From positions 496,001-560,000 of the forward strand of contig NZ_VATY01000002.1 in the NCBI RefSeq assembly GCF_005885635.1: DNA of 64,000 nucleotides, in the 5' to 3' direction. Shown here piece after piece: positions 24,764 through 34,135 of this stretch (within the stretch, counting starts at the first letter, position 1; every line of letters starts with the position of its first letter). The notes beneath the pieces were generated by a model that had not been told where the DNA came from, did not search any database, and worked only from the letters and a program-made list of their open reading frames with translations. The stretch is from Maribacter algarum (ex Zhang et al. 2020). GTDB taxonomy: Bacteria; Bacteroidota; Bacteroidia; Flavobacteriales; Flavobacteriaceae. The translations under genes and the position numbers were made by a program.

Positions 24764-26009
24764 TATTCTTTCTTTTTAAAACAAAATAGAATGGCAAGCT
24801 TACCAAAAATAAAATCAGTCCATAAATTACAACTTCAAAGCCACATCCCATAATAATCCATATGCAAAACAAAAATGCTAAAACCGAAATCCATAGTAAG
24901 GGATTAGTAAACTTCTTATTTCGATTGTATAAGATGAAGCCTAAACTTGCCGCTGAAAATAAATAGGGCACGATTACAGAAAGTGTAGAGAGGGTCATCA
25001 TAAAAGTAAACGCATCTACCAAACTTTGGGAAAAGTTCAATAACATTAAAATTGATGCCAAAATACTGGATAGAATGATTCCGATAATGGGAGAGCCATT
25101 TTTATTCTGTTTTCCGAATACCTTTGGAAATAGCCCATCTAAAGCGGCTGCCATAGGAATTCGTCCTTGCATCAATATCCAACCATTCAGTGCCCCCATA
25201 GTTGCGATTACGGCACAGGCGGCAACAATGTATTGAGCGGAACCGCCCCAAAACAAATGGGCAGCATCAGCAAAAGGAGCATTGGAATTTTTAAGAACTT
25301 CGGGCGGAATTATACCCATAATCGCCAACGAACTACTTAGATACACTACAATAGTAATCAGGGTGCCACCCATGGTCGCTTTGCTTACCGTTGTAGCAGC
25401 ATCTTTTGTTTCGCTACTAACAATACCAGCACTCTCCATTCCTAAAAATGCAAATAAGGTAAGAGTGGCAGTTGCTGTAATGGCTCCGAAAGTAGTAGTA
25501 TCACTTCTATTTAAAGGAATAAAATTCTCCCAATTGATGTAAAAAAGACCAAATATCCCAATTGCCAAGATAGGAAGCACCTTTAGAATAGTTGTAATCA
25601 TCTGAATACTAGCAACAGTTTTGAGCGGTTTGGAATTGATATAGGTGAAAAACCAAATGAAACCGAGTCCGGTTAGAATTGCAATGACGGGTGACTCTCC
25701 AAGAACGGGGAAAAAGACCTCCAAATAGCCGACAAGGGCAACAGCGATGGCAGCATTGGTCGCCCAAATGGCAACCCAATAGCCCCAAGCCACTAAATAT
25801 GCAGGGAAATCTCCAAAACTGATTCGAGTGTAGATATAGGGTCCTCCGAGTGTATCTGGAGTAATTTTCCCTAAGGCTCCGTATACATAGGCGATAAGGA
25901 TTGCCCCGGCGGCGGAGCAAACCCAACCTATCATTCCGATACCACCATAAACGGCAAGCGAGGCTGGTAATAAAAATATACCCGAGCCAATCATATTGCC
26001 AACAACCAA
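24756..26009 (-). CDS. APC-family amino acid/amine permease, start codon uncertain
   Basis: A transporter with about 12 membrane helices; the first one carries the APC motif GNMIGSGIF. The only canonical start that keeps the frame is TTG at 26009, which would cut the first helix short. The same frame stays open upstream to 26084 and encodes PISNSRKIGLWSSTALVV, which looks like the true family N-terminus, but it contains no ATG, GTG or TTG before a TAA at 26085-26087. The gene may use a rare start, or it may have lost its start. It is translationally coupled to the Rieske oxygenase. Confidence 0.8.
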   Translation of the reverse strand: MVVGNMIGSGIFLLPASLAVYGGIGMIGWVCSAAGAILIAYVYGALGKITPDTLGGPYIYTRISFGDFPAYLVAWGYWVAIWATNAAIAVALVGYLEVFFPVLGESPVIAILTGLGFIWFFTYINSKPLKTVASIQMITTILKVLPILAIGIFGLFYINWENFIPLNRSDTTTFGAITATATLTLFAFLGMESAGIVSSETKDAATTVSKATMGGTLITIVVYLSSSLAIMGIIPPEVLKNSNAPFADAAHLFWGGSAQYIVAACAVIATMGALNGWILMQGRIPMAAALDGLFPKVFGKQNKNGSPIIGIILSSILASILMLLNFSQSLVDAFTFMMTLSTLSVIVPYLFSAASLGFILYNRNKKFTNPLLWISVLAFLFCIWIIMGCGFEVVIYGLILFLVSLPFYFVLKRKNNG

Positions 26010-26271
26010 AGCTGTCGACGACCATAGACCTATTTTTCTTGAATTGGAGATTGGTATTTTGTTTTGGTGAGTTGGATCGTGAAATTAATGGTTATTTTGA
26101 ACTTTAGTCCATTTCACAAGAGGTATTGTTTTCCACCTTATTAATTTTCAGAGTATTGGTAATTTTATGAATAGTAGTATTTAACGCTAAAGATAATTAA
26201 ACGACACAAAAAAAGTTCGTAGAATGGTGTAAGCGACTACGTAAAAAATAGGCGAGTTTGGAAAAGATTAT

Positions 26272-26279
26272 TACTTTTG
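26272..26279 (+). promoter_or_regulatory. -7 promoter box of the carotenoid operon
   Basis: TACTTTTG matches TAnnTTTG and lies 80 bases before the lycopene cyclase ATG. A TTTG at 26257-26260 is only 11 bases upstream, so the -33 element is uncertain. Confidence 0.4.
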
Positions 26280-26359
26280 CGAAGGTTAAAATTATGGGTA
26301 TTCATATCTATATCACCAATAAACTGCCACTGACATAGAACACAAGAAAATAACGAACT

Positions 26360-27058
26360 ATGTCACTCTACCTAATTATACTTCTTATTTCACTTGCCGG
26401 GCCGCTAGCTCTGAGTTTTGAGAAAAACCTTAAACTCTATAGGCGTTGGAAATTCCTTCTTCCAGCAATTTTAATTACGATGTTCTTTTTCGTCATTTGG
26501 GATATCATTTTCACCCATATGGGATTTTGGTTTTTCAATCCAATCTATAATTCGGGCATTTATATACAGAAGCTTCCTTTAGAAGAATACCTGTTTTTTC
26601 TTGTCATCCCGTATGCTTGTGCCTTTTCGTTTTATGCAGTTCAATTTCATTTCCCAAAATTCAAATTAAATGTGCAAAGAACGAAAATTTCTACTTTTCT
26701 AATCACCATAGTATCTTTTATACTCTCACTCGTATATAAAGATTTCGCTTATACTTTTACTGCTTTTCTTGTTTTGCCAGTGGTACTTTTATTAGGCTAT
26801 TATTTTACTAGGGAAGTGGTTCAATATTATTTGGCGATATATCCGATTTTACTCATCCCTTTTTTTATTATCAACGGAATCTTAACGGGTACGGGAATTG
26901 AACAAGCGGTTTTTGATTACAACCCTCAAGCAATTTTGGGAATTCGTGTTTTGTCCATACCTATTGAGGATATGTTCTATAATTTTTCCTTGCTTTTATC
27001 ACCATTGGTGCTAACGCATGTATTTGAAATGAGGGTAAAAAAAATGAAAAACCGATGA
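26360..27058 (+). CDS. crtY: Lycopene cyclase, CrtYcd type
   Basis: A 232-residue membrane protein with about seven helices made of two cyclase half-domains. Each half carries the family motif: LPLEEYLFF near residue 73 and IPIEDMFYN near 209. In Bacteroidota a fused CrtYcd converts a psi end of a carotene into a beta ring. It opens a run of overlapping carotenoid genes (ATGA overlap with the next at 27055). Cyclisation of one or both ends cannot be told, but the hydratase downstream suggests one end stays acyclic. Confidence 0.88.
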   Translation: MSLYLIILLISLAGPLALSFEKNLKLYRRWKFLLPAILITMFFFVIWDIIFTHMGFWFFNPIYNSGIYIQKLPLEEYLFFLVIPYACAFSFYAVQFHFPKFKLNVQRTKISTFLITIVSFILSLVYKDFAYTFTAFLVLPVVLLLGYYFTREVVQYYLAIYPILLIPFFIINGILTGTGIEQAVFDYNPQAILGIRVLSIPIEDMFYNFSLLLSPLVLTHVFEMRVKKMKNR

Positions 27059-28518
27059 AGATAGCGGTTATTGGTTCCGGAATTGGTGGTTTGGCTGCTG
27101 CCTGTAGATTAGCATCTAAAGGGCATGAAGTAACTGTCTTCGAAAAAAACGCGTCTCCTGGCGGGAAAATCAGCGAGATTCATATGGAAGGGTATCGGTT
27201 TGATACCGGCCCATCCTTATTTACCTTACCAGAGCTGGTGGAAGAACTTTATAGTGACGCTGGTGAAACCGTTCCGTCAACTTTCAAGTACGATAAGCTT
27301 GAGGTGCTTTGCAAGTACTTTTATAATAGTGGTGAAAAACTTGTCGCTTGGTCAAATCAACAAAAATTCATTGATGAGTGTGTTCATAAGCTTGGTGAAA
27401 ACCCAAATAATATTAGCAAATATTTTAAAAGGGCTTCCTTAATTTACAAAATTACAGCCGATATATTCCTTTTTAATTCTTTACATAAAGTGAAGAATTT
27501 TTTGAAGATTTCGGTTTTAAAATCACTACTTCAGGTTCTTAAAATTCGTTTTTATAAAACTATGCATGGTGATAATAGTAGCAATTTTGAAAGTCCATTA
27601 CTTGTTCAATTGTTTGATAGATATGCTACGTACAATGGCTCTAGTCCCTATAAAGCGCCTGCTACACTGAATGTAATAGCGCACCTTGAAAATAATATAG
27701 GGGCTTATTTTCCTGAAAAAGGTATGTATTCTATTGTAGAGCATATTTATGAGCTTGCTCTAAAAAAGGGTGTTCGGTTTAATTTTAATGCCTTGGTATC
27801 ATCCATAGATATAAAAAAGAAAAGAGCTGTTGGGCTAAGCGTTGGAGATAAATCACATACTTTTGATACCATAGTATCAGATTCCGACATTAATTATGTG
27901 GTGAACAATCTGATGGATCATCCGCAGAAAAAGAGAATCAAGCGTTTAGAAGCTTCATCATCGGCATTGGTGTTCTATTGGGGAGTAAATAAGGAGTTTC
28001 CGGAGTTAGATTTGCATAATATCTTTTTCAGTGGTGATTATAAAGAAGAGTTTACCAATCTGTTTCAGAAAGGAACTATCGATACCGACCCTACTGTCTA
28101 TATTTTTGTTAGTTCTAAAATGGTAAAAACTGATGCGCCAAAAAATCGTGAAAACTGGTTTGTTATGGTAAACGCACCTTCAAATAGTAAGGAAAATTGG
28201 GATGAACTGATACGTACTACCAAACAGAATATTATTACCAAGATTAATAAATCACTTAAAACAAATATCGAAAACTATATTGAACATGAGAAAATTGCTT
28301 CCCCGATAAGCATAGAGCAAAATACACTGAGTAAAGGGGGGGCATTATATGGCAATTCATCCAATTCTATGTTCTCAGCCTTTTTAAGACACCCCAATTT
28401 TCTTAAAAGCGTAAAGAACTTGTATTTCGTTGGGGGAAGCGTTCACCCTGGCGGAGGCATACCACTTTGTTTGGCTAGTGCTAAAATTGTTGATGATGAA
28501 ATTCCTGCTCATCGATGA
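27055..28518 (+). CDS. Carotenoid desaturase, CrtD/CrtI-like
   Basis: A 487-residue FAD-dependent enzyme. The N-terminus has the dinucleotide fold IGSGIGGLAAACRLASKG and the phytoene-desaturase segment YRFDTGPSLFTLP; the C-terminus carries GGSVHPGGGIPLCLASAK. CrtI makes lycopene from phytoene, while CrtD introduces the 3,4-double bond after hydration. The adjacent CruF-type hydratase and the absence of crtB nearby favour CrtD, but CrtI is not excluded. It overlaps both neighbours by four bases. Confidence 0.82.
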   Translation: MKIAVIGSGIGGLAAACRLASKGHEVTVFEKNASPGGKISEIHMEGYRFDTGPSLFTLPELVEELYSDAGETVPSTFKYDKLEVLCKYFYNSGEKLVAWSNQQKFIDECVHKLGENPNNISKYFKRASLIYKITADIFLFNSLHKVKNFLKISVLKSLLQVLKIRFYKTMHGDNSSNFESPLLVQLFDRYATYNGSSPYKAPATLNVIAHLENNIGAYFPEKGMYSIVEHIYELALKKGVRFNFNALVSSIDIKKKRAVGLSVGDKSHTFDTIVSDSDINYVVNNLMDHPQKKRIKRLEASSSALVFYWGVNKEFPELDLHNIFFSGDYKEEFTNLFQKGTIDTDPTVYIFVSSKMVKTDAPKNRENWFVMVNAPSNSKENWDELIRTTKQNIITKINKSLKTNIENYIEHEKIASPISIEQNTLSKGGALYGNSSNSMFSAFLRHPNFLKSVKNLYFVGGSVHPGGGIPLCLASAKIVDDEIPAHR

Positions 28519-29168
28519 ATCGTATACTTAAATATATATCTAATGAGGGTCTACCGATAACTTTTATAGTTTTTTACTTTTTCGGTTTGGTTTTATATGC
28601 TATACCGCCCACCCACAATATTTTTATACTTGTTACACCGTACACTCTGGTTTTAGTAGCAGTTGCCATCTTTTCACATCATAAAGAGTGGAATATAAAA
28701 ACGGTTGCGGTCTTTACAAGTATTTTTATCTTGAGTTTTATAACCGAAATTATCGGTGTATCAACGGGCAAAATATTTGGCATGTATGTCTACGGCGAAG
28801 GGCTTGGTGTGAAAATTGCCGAGGTGCCTGTTGTTATTGGGCTTAATTGGGTTTTCTTAGTGTATGCTTCTAATAGTATTGTCTCTAAATACACATCAAA
28901 TAATATTTCGATTATAGTGGGCGCAGCATCATTGATGGTAGTTTACGATATCTTACTTGAAAAAGTAGCTCCTTTGATGAATATGTGGTCCTTTTCAAAA
29001 AACGACCCCCCTCTAAGTAACTACCTGGTCTGGTTTCTATTAGCTTTGTTGTTTAATGGAGCTATTCAGTATTTTAAAATAAATACCCAGAATAGACCGG
29101 CTCGCTGGTTGTTTTTTATACAATTTGTTTTTTTTATACTTATAGTGATACATAATATTTATATTTAA
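28515..29168 (+). CDS. cruF: CruF-type carotenoid 1,2-hydratase (DUF422)
   Basis: A 217-residue membrane protein with about seven helices. The segment GKIFGMYVYGEGLGVKIAEVP followed by VIGLNW is the signature of the CruF/DUF422 family, which hydrates the 1,2-double bond of a psi end group, giving the tertiary hydroxyl of myxol- and saproxanthin-type carotenoids. A DILLEKVAP segment near residue 152 is also conserved. It fits with the cyclase and desaturase next to it to make a monocyclic 1'-hydroxy carotenoid. Confidence 0.82.
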   Translation: MNRILKYISNEGLPITFIVFYFFGLVLYAIPPTHNIFILVTPYTLVLVAVAIFSHHKEWNIKTVAVFTSIFILSFITEIIGVSTGKIFGMYVYGEGLGVKIAEVPVVIGLNWVFLVYASNSIVSKYTSNNISIIVGAASLMVVYDILLEKVAPLMNMWSFSKNDPPLSNYLVWFLLALLFNGAIQYFKINTQNRPARWLFFIQFVFFILIVIHNIYI

Positions 29169-29170
29169 GA

Positions 29171-29791
29171 ATGATACGAGCCAATCATAATAGGTATTGG
29201 GTGAAATTTTCTAAGTATTATACGAAGGCATTAATAGCCTTTTTTTTTGGGAAGGTGAATTACATTGGCTCATATGAAGAAAGAGGACTTCCTATTCTGA
29301 TGATTAGTAATCATTTTTCGTTTTACGATGGTTTTATACAAATCTTATTAAACCTTAAAGTTTTCAAGCGTAGGTTTCATTTCATGATGCTGGAGAAAGA
29401 GTTGCGCAAAACAATGATGCTAGCTAAAATTGGCGCTTCTTCAATCAATAAAGGCAAGCGATCTAGTTTGCAGAGTCTAGATTATGCCGTTGAATTGTTA
29501 CAGAATAAGGAAAACCTGTTTCTATTTTTTCCACAGGGTAAAATTGAGAGTATTTATACACGCGAGTTTACTTTTGAAAAAGGCTTACTTTCGCATATTT
29601 TAAAGAACGTAAAAAATGATTATCAGTTGGTGTTTAATATAAACCTTATTAATTATGGAGCCAAACTGAAACCTGATATGTACGTGTATTACAAAATGCA
29701 AGAAATAAATGCCAACAGCAATACTGAAGATGTAGAAAAAGCGTTTAATCATTTTGCAAAAGCGTGTTTTTCAAAACAAGGGGCCAAATGA
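29171..29791 (+). CDS. PlsC-like acyltransferase in the carotenoid operon
   Basis: A 206-residue LPLAT-type acyltransferase. The catalytic HX4D motif is NHFSFYDG (about residue 43) and the acceptor-binding motif is FFPQGKIES near 115. Family members acylate glycerol phosphates, but here the enzyme is packed between carotenoid genes and a glycosyltransferase, so transfer of a fatty acid to a carotenoid glycoside (as proposed for CruD) is more likely. Its stop overlaps the next start (ATGA at 29788). Confidence 0.82.
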   Translation: MIRANHNRYWVKFSKYYTKALIAFFFGKVNYIGSYEERGLPILMISNHFSFYDGFIQILLNLKVFKRRFHFMMLEKELRKTMMLAKIGASSINKGKRSSLQSLDYAVELLQNKENLFLFFPQGKIESIYTREFTFEKGLLSHILKNVKNDYQLVFNINLINYGAKLKPDMYVYYKMQEINANSNTEDVEKAFNHFAKACFSKQGAK

Positions 29792-30888
29792 CTTATTTCT
29801 GTTACTTTCTTTTGATCTTGTTAGTTGTCAGGTTACTGGTCGCGATGGTTAATTTTCTTTCATTTGCCTATTTGCCAAAATTGACTTCAATAGTAAAGGC
29901 ACCCAATGTTTCCATTTTAATACCCGCTCGAGATGAGGAAGAGAACATCGGAAACTTACTAGAGCAATTATCAAAATTGAAATATCGTCGACTTGAAATT
30001 ATTGTCTACAACGACCACTCATCTGATAAAACAGAAAGTATTATCCAACATTGGGCAAAGCGTAATCCTATTATCAAAATAATCAACGGACAGCAACCTC
30101 CCTATGGTTGGTTGGGCAAGAATTATGCGTGTCACCAGCTTTCAAAAGCCGCTACCGGCGAAGTATTCCTCTTTTTAGATGCAGATGTTAGCGTTAAGCA
30201 AGACTTTATTGAACGTAGCATTAGCCATTTTCTGAAATACGATTTACATTTATTATCAATCTTTCCAAAGCAAATAGTTAGGTCTTTTGGAGAAAAAGTA
30301 TCCGTACCGCTAATGAACTGGATTTTATTGAGTTTGCTTCCTCTTTCACTGATTCGAAAGTCAAAGAATGAAGCTTTTTCGGCTGCCAATGGACAATTCA
30401 TGATGTTTAACGCGACCACATATAAGACGCTATACCCTCATGAAAAATGTAAATCCGATAGGGTGGAAGACATGGCCATAATTAAACTATTTAAGCAAGA
30501 AAACCTTGCGAGCGATACACGCCTAGGGGATAACGATATTTCTTGCCGAATGTATGTGGGGCTAGATGCCGCAGTTGAGGGATTTACAAAAAACGTATTT
30601 CAGTTTTTTGGGAATAGTAAGTTGGCAACTATTTCCTTTGGCTTAATAACTACAATTGCTCCATTTATCCTCTATTTTAATATGGGTCTTTGGTGGTTTA
30701 CCGCATATATAGCTGGTATAATACTCATTCGAATATTTGTAAGTTTGGCGAGCCAACAATCAGTGGTTCAAAACCTAATATTGGCATTTCCGCAACACCT
30801 TGTATTTCTTATGATCATAGGTAAAGGACTCATTAATAGCAAACGGAAGAAAATACTATGGAAAGGCCGCAATATTTTACAAGCTTAG
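29788..30888 (+). CDS. Carotenoid-associated family 2 glycosyltransferase
   Basis: A 366-residue membrane-associated GT2. An N-terminal helix precedes the GT-A domain with SILIPARDEEENIGN, YNDHSSD and the DxD-like FLDADVS; hydrophobic helices follow after about residue 280. The ATG at 29788 overlaps the acyltransferase stop by four bases and is preferred to one eight codons upstream. It resembles CruC/CrtQ-type enzymes that glycosylate carotenoid hydroxyls. The sugar cannot be inferred. Confidence 0.82.
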   Translation: MTYFCYFLLILLVVRLLVAMVNFLSFAYLPKLTSIVKAPNVSILIPARDEEENIGNLLEQLSKLKYRRLEIIVYNDHSSDKTESIIQHWAKRNPIIKIINGQQPPYGWLGKNYACHQLSKAATGEVFLFLDADVSVKQDFIERSISHFLKYDLHLLSIFPKQIVRSFGEKVSVPLMNWILLSLLPLSLIRKSKNEAFSAANGQFMMFNATTYKTLYPHEKCKSDRVEDMAIIKLFKQENLASDTRLGDNDISCRMYVGLDAAVEGFTKNVFQFFGNSKLATISFGLITTIAPFILYFNMGLWWFTAYIAGIILIRIFVSLASQQSVVQNLILAFPQHLVFLMIIGKGLINSKRKKILWKGRNILQA

Positions 30889-31613
30889 TACTAGTGGTTA
30901 TCACCATGCTGCTTTCAACACAACTGGGTTATTCTCAAAATGCTTTCCGTGATTCTATTTACAAGGCTTATTCTAGAGGTAAAATGGATAAGTGGCTTGA
31001 CATAATGAATACTTGCGAAAAAAAAGTAAATCAGAATAATTTAGAGGAGCAAATGGAGTTGATTAGTTATTACTACGGCTATACAGCTTGGTTAATTGGT
31101 GCTGAAAAATACGATACTGCGGAAGTATACATTGACAAATCAGAAAAAATTATTGATAAGTTATTAGATGAATCACCAGAGAACGCGACTCTACTGGCAT
31201 ACAAAGGAGCTAATATTGCATTTACTATTGGCATTTCGAAACTAAAGGCTATTTACCTAGGTCCTAAAAGCATGAAATACATAAACAAATCTATAGAACT
31301 GGATTCAGTAAATATTCAAGGTAATATCGAAAAAGGCAACTCAATGTATTATCGTCCAGCAGCTTTTGGAGGTGATAAGAATGAGGCAATTCAATATTAC
31401 ATTACAGCGGTTAAAAGTTTTGAAGAACAAGGTCTGGTCCAAAATAATTGGATGTACATAAATACAATGACCGCTTTGGGACAAGCCTACGAAGCCACCG
31501 ACCAAATACAACTGGCTAAATTATGCTATGAAAAAATAATTCGCATATTCCCTAATTTTATGTGGGTTGAAGATGAACTTTATCCTGATTTGCTTAAGCG
31601 GCACAAGCTATAA
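30858..31613 (+). CDS. Secreted TPR-like protein ending the carotenoid operon
   Basis: A 251-residue protein with a signal peptide (about 1-26, ending LGYSQN) and helical repeats of TPR type over about 40-240, for example the pairs around YDTAEVYIDKSEKI and DQIQLAKLCYEKIIRIFP. The start lies inside the glycosyltransferase gene (31-base overlap), which indicates translational coupling. A secreted helical-repeat protein has no known role in pigment synthesis; a scaffold on the outer face for assembling or exporting the pigment is possible. Confidence 0.72.
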   Translation: MERPQYFTSLVLVVITMLLSTQLGYSQNAFRDSIYKAYSRGKMDKWLDIMNTCEKKVNQNNLEEQMELISYYYGYTAWLIGAEKYDTAEVYIDKSEKIIDKLLDESPENATLLAYKGANIAFTIGISKLKAIYLGPKSMKYINKSIELDSVNIQGNIEKGNSMYYRPAAFGGDKNEAIQYYITAVKSFEEQGLVQNNWMYINTMTALGQAYEATDQIQLAKLCYEKIIRIFPNFMWVEDELYPDLLKRHKL

Positions 31614-31630
31614 TATTTATCACTTGGCAC

Positions 31631-32731
31631 ATGAAATTTGATATTTGCAAACTAAAATTAAATAGCATACAACTCTTAGTAATCTTGGGTTTTGCAGTTA
31701 ATCCCGTAACAATAAGTGCTCAAAATTTTCGGGATGATGATGTTAATCTTGACAAAATTCCTCCCCGTATTATTAGAGCCTGTTGCGCCTTTGGTTATGA
31801 TTTAAAATTATGGGGTGTACCATTTGTATCCATTGATCAGGTGATTAGTGTTAACGATTTGGATGAACATCACTACATGGGCAATAAAAGTGAAGGTACG
31901 GGTACTATTTATACCAATAAAGGTGGTTTCATTGACATTGGCCACTTGCGAGATCAGATTGATTGGACGCGTTTTTTGTACTCCATCATTTTAGATAGCA
32001 GGGGTAAGGGTGAGGTAGTTTTGCCTTTACGTAGGGAAGCAGGGCGCAAGACTTTATATTTAAATGTACCATCGGAACTTGACAATAACGATTGTATTCT
32101 ATTGGCTGGAAAAATAGCGTACGACCTTTCCCTATGGCATGAAATTTCTACTTGGTTTGGTGCATCGACTATTCCCTTCGTTCCAGAAAAATTTTCTAGT
32201 TTCACGATTGAGGATGTATATTCAAACCTACTTGGAGTGCACGTGGGAATGAAAGCTTTACATTCAAAACTCTCTTTTAATGCTGCCGTAACTAAGATTA
32301 TCGAATCAACATTAGACAGTTTAGATGTTGTAAAGACGATGAAAGAGACCTATGATGCCTATGACGCTGTAAATGATATCTGGTATACCAATAAAAAAAG
32401 AATACCGCGTGCCAGTGTTACGCTAAAGCGCGATCTAGATATTCTTATTTCAAGTCGCCCATGGATAGCCCCAAATCAGTCTAGTGACATTAGTGACCCA
32501 ATTATTTTGGACGTACCTCTTTTAAATACCAATGGTGATTTACTTACCAATTTTTATCAATTTACCATTGATCTTAATAAAAGGTTTCCTGTTGACGAGA
32601 TTTTTCCGAGTTACAAAAGTGGCGTAATCAACCAAGATGACTTTGGTGCGCTACTAGATAGAATCTCCAATGATTTGGAGAACATGGAGCAAAATATGTT
32701 GGCAAAAAGCAAAGAAAACCTTCAAAAATAA
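31631..32731 (+). CDS. Secreted DUF4056 family protein
   Basis: A 366-residue protein with a signal peptide (about 8-31). It carries the DUF4056 pattern RACCAFGYDLKLWGVPF, then YMGNKSEGTGTIYT and GGFIDIGHLRDQIDWT, followed by WHEISTWFG near residue 178. The invariant-looking His and Glu residues resemble a metal or hydrolase site, but no activity is established to my knowledge. It follows the TPR gene by 17 bases, so it seems to be the last gene of the carotenoid transcript. Confidence 0.72.
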   Translation: MKFDICKLKLNSIQLLVILGFAVNPVTISAQNFRDDDVNLDKIPPRIIRACCAFGYDLKLWGVPFVSIDQVISVNDLDEHHYMGNKSEGTGTIYTNKGGFIDIGHLRDQIDWTRFLYSIILDSRGKGEVVLPLRREAGRKTLYLNVPSELDNNDCILLAGKIAYDLSLWHEISTWFGASTIPFVPEKFSSFTIEDVYSNLLGVHVGMKALHSKLSFNAAVTKIIESTLDSLDVVKTMKETYDAYDAVNDIWYTNKKRIPRASVTLKRDLDILISSRPWIAPNQSSDISDPIILDVPLLNTNGDLLTNFYQFTIDLNKRFPVDEIFPSYKSGVINQDDFGALLDRISNDLENMEQNMLAKSKENLQK

Positions 32732-32860
32732 GCCCCTTAAAAAGTTGATTTTTGTCCACAACCAGGTATTCCTAAAACCCAAAACTAGAAGGTGTATCCT
32801 GGGATAATATTTACATTAGAAGTCAGCTATCTTAAAAATTTCAAATATCCATAGAACCCA

Positions 32861-32899
32861 TAAAAAAGTGCCCGTTGACCAAATCATTCAACGGGCACT
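32861..32899 (-). terminator. Terminator of the response-regulator gene
   Basis: A 12-base stem (AGTGCCCGTTGA and its complement, loop 32879-32887) is followed on the minus strand by TTTTTTA. It lies about 100 bases beyond the regulator's stop codon. Confidence 0.8.
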
Positions 32900-33000
32900 A
32901 ACATGACCTACAAACCTCATTTTTAAAGTCATTATTGCCTTAAGGGCTTAATAATGAGGTTCAAGCAGGTAGGGGGATTTGAGGGTCAAGCACAGTATTT

Positions 33001-33627
33001 TCATCCTATTTCCTGAAGTTTTAACAAGGCTTCGGATTTCGAGTTTACATTGAGTTTTAGGTATATGTTTTGAATATGAAAATTGATGGCACTTGTTGTA
33101 ACGAATAACTTGTCCGCTATGGTTTTGTAAGTGGCACCCTGACTTAGATAGTCGATAATCTGGTTTTCACGTTCTGAAAAAGACTGGTACGATTTCGGTT
33201 GAAACATTGAGATTATTTTTTTTGCGATGTCATTTCCGATTACGGCACCTTCATTCTTAATCGAATTGAGTGCGTGATACAGACGTTTACGTGTTACGGT
33301 CTTTGTCAGAAAACCATTTGCGCCGTATTTGAACGCTTTTTTGATGATTTCAAAATCGTTATTGGTACTTGCCATGATGATATTTACCTTAGCATCTTTC
33401 TTACGGAAGAGTTTGATTCCTTCTATTCCGTTAATTTTTGGCAAGGTCACCTCTAATACGATAATGTCAGGCCGCACACTTTCGAATTCATTCAGGGCAT
33501 CTTCAACGTTATTGTAAATTCCGCTCAGGTTAAAATCATCATACCGTTCAAAATAACTTTTGTAAGAGGCATGTAATTGGCTGTCGTTGTCAATAATTAT
33601 CACATTTAAAATTTCTGGTCTCATCAT
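33001..33627 (-). CDS. NarL/FixJ-type response regulator with Glu at the phospho-acceptor site
   Basis: A 208-residue two-domain regulator. The receiver domain (about 6-122) has Asp13 in IIIDNDS, Thr88, and Lys109 in FLTKTV, but the phospho-acceptor position is Glu59 (IIVLEVTLP). The C-terminal LuxR helix-turn-helix (about 145-205) has SERENQIIDYLSQG and TTSAINFHIQNIY. Asp-to-Glu changes can mimic phosphorylation, so the protein may be active without a kinase; no kinase gene is nearby. It lies on the same strand as the PorP and PorE-like genes and may control them. Confidence 0.9.
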   Translation of the reverse strand: MMRPEILNVIIIDNDSQLHASYKSYFERYDDFNLSGIYNNVEDALNEFESVRPDIIVLEVTLPKINGIEGIKLFRKKDAKVNIIMASTNNDFEIIKKAFKYGANGFLTKTVTRKRLYHALNSIKNEGAVIGNDIAKKIISMFQPKSYQSFSERENQIIDYLSQGATYKTIADKLFVTTSAINFHIQNIYLKLNVNSKSEALLKLQEIG

Positions 33628-34135
33628 TATGTGGTTTGTAGGTTAAGCCTTGAAGGGTCAAAATTCAAGACACTAAAATAATTTGGGTTTGGGATGTTTG
33701 CATCCTAGCGGAGCTAAAAACTCCGCTGTTCTTTTTAAAGCATACAAATCTGAGGTCAGTCTATTCCACTGACATAAGATAACATGTATTCAATAAAAGT
33801 TTTAGGATTAAGCACCGATTTTTCTTGATATAAAATCTCTTATTTGTTAAAAGCTATTCGAGATAGCAAGAAAATATTTTGTGCTTACTAGGCTAAAAAA
33901 GCTAGCCTATTTTAGGGTCGAAAAAAGTGGGAGCACCATAGTTCGAGAGTAATAAAGATTTCCTTTTTCGGGACGTGTTGAGGATAAATGTAGGTTTCAT
34001 GTTGTAGGGGATTTGAGGGTTTTAAGTAGTAATTCTTTGATGGAATAAATTTAATAAAATCTTTCGAAAGCCCCTATTTTAAAGGGATTTTTTCGTTCAA
34101 ATGCATCAAATTTTAGCATTTGAGGCTCAGTTTCA
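33628..34135. other. 508-bp spacer with hairpins and a gene relic
   Basis: No intact gene of normal size is visible. It holds a hairpin AGCGGAG/CTCCGCT (33707-33727), another TAGGCTA/TAGCCTA (33889-33909), and on the minus strand a leader like those of the neighbouring genes followed by a short broken frame (33902-34000). Confidence 0.6.
33902..34000 (-). pseudogene. Possible relic of a secreted-protein gene start
   Basis: An ATG at 34000, preceded by CTCAAATCCCCTACAAC as in the PorP/PorE-like genes, opens only 32 codons (MKPTFILNTSRKRKS...). A +1 shift after RKR would give YYSRTMVLPLFSTLK, which looks like part of a signal peptide, before a stop. This suggests a decayed gene; a short functional peptide is not excluded. 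Confidence 0.35.

Noticed and set aside
24756-26009. Frameshift as the explanation of the permease start
   Set aside because: The other frames upstream do not contain a suitable ATG joined to the KIGLW segment, and no indel restores one, so a simple frameshift is not favoured.
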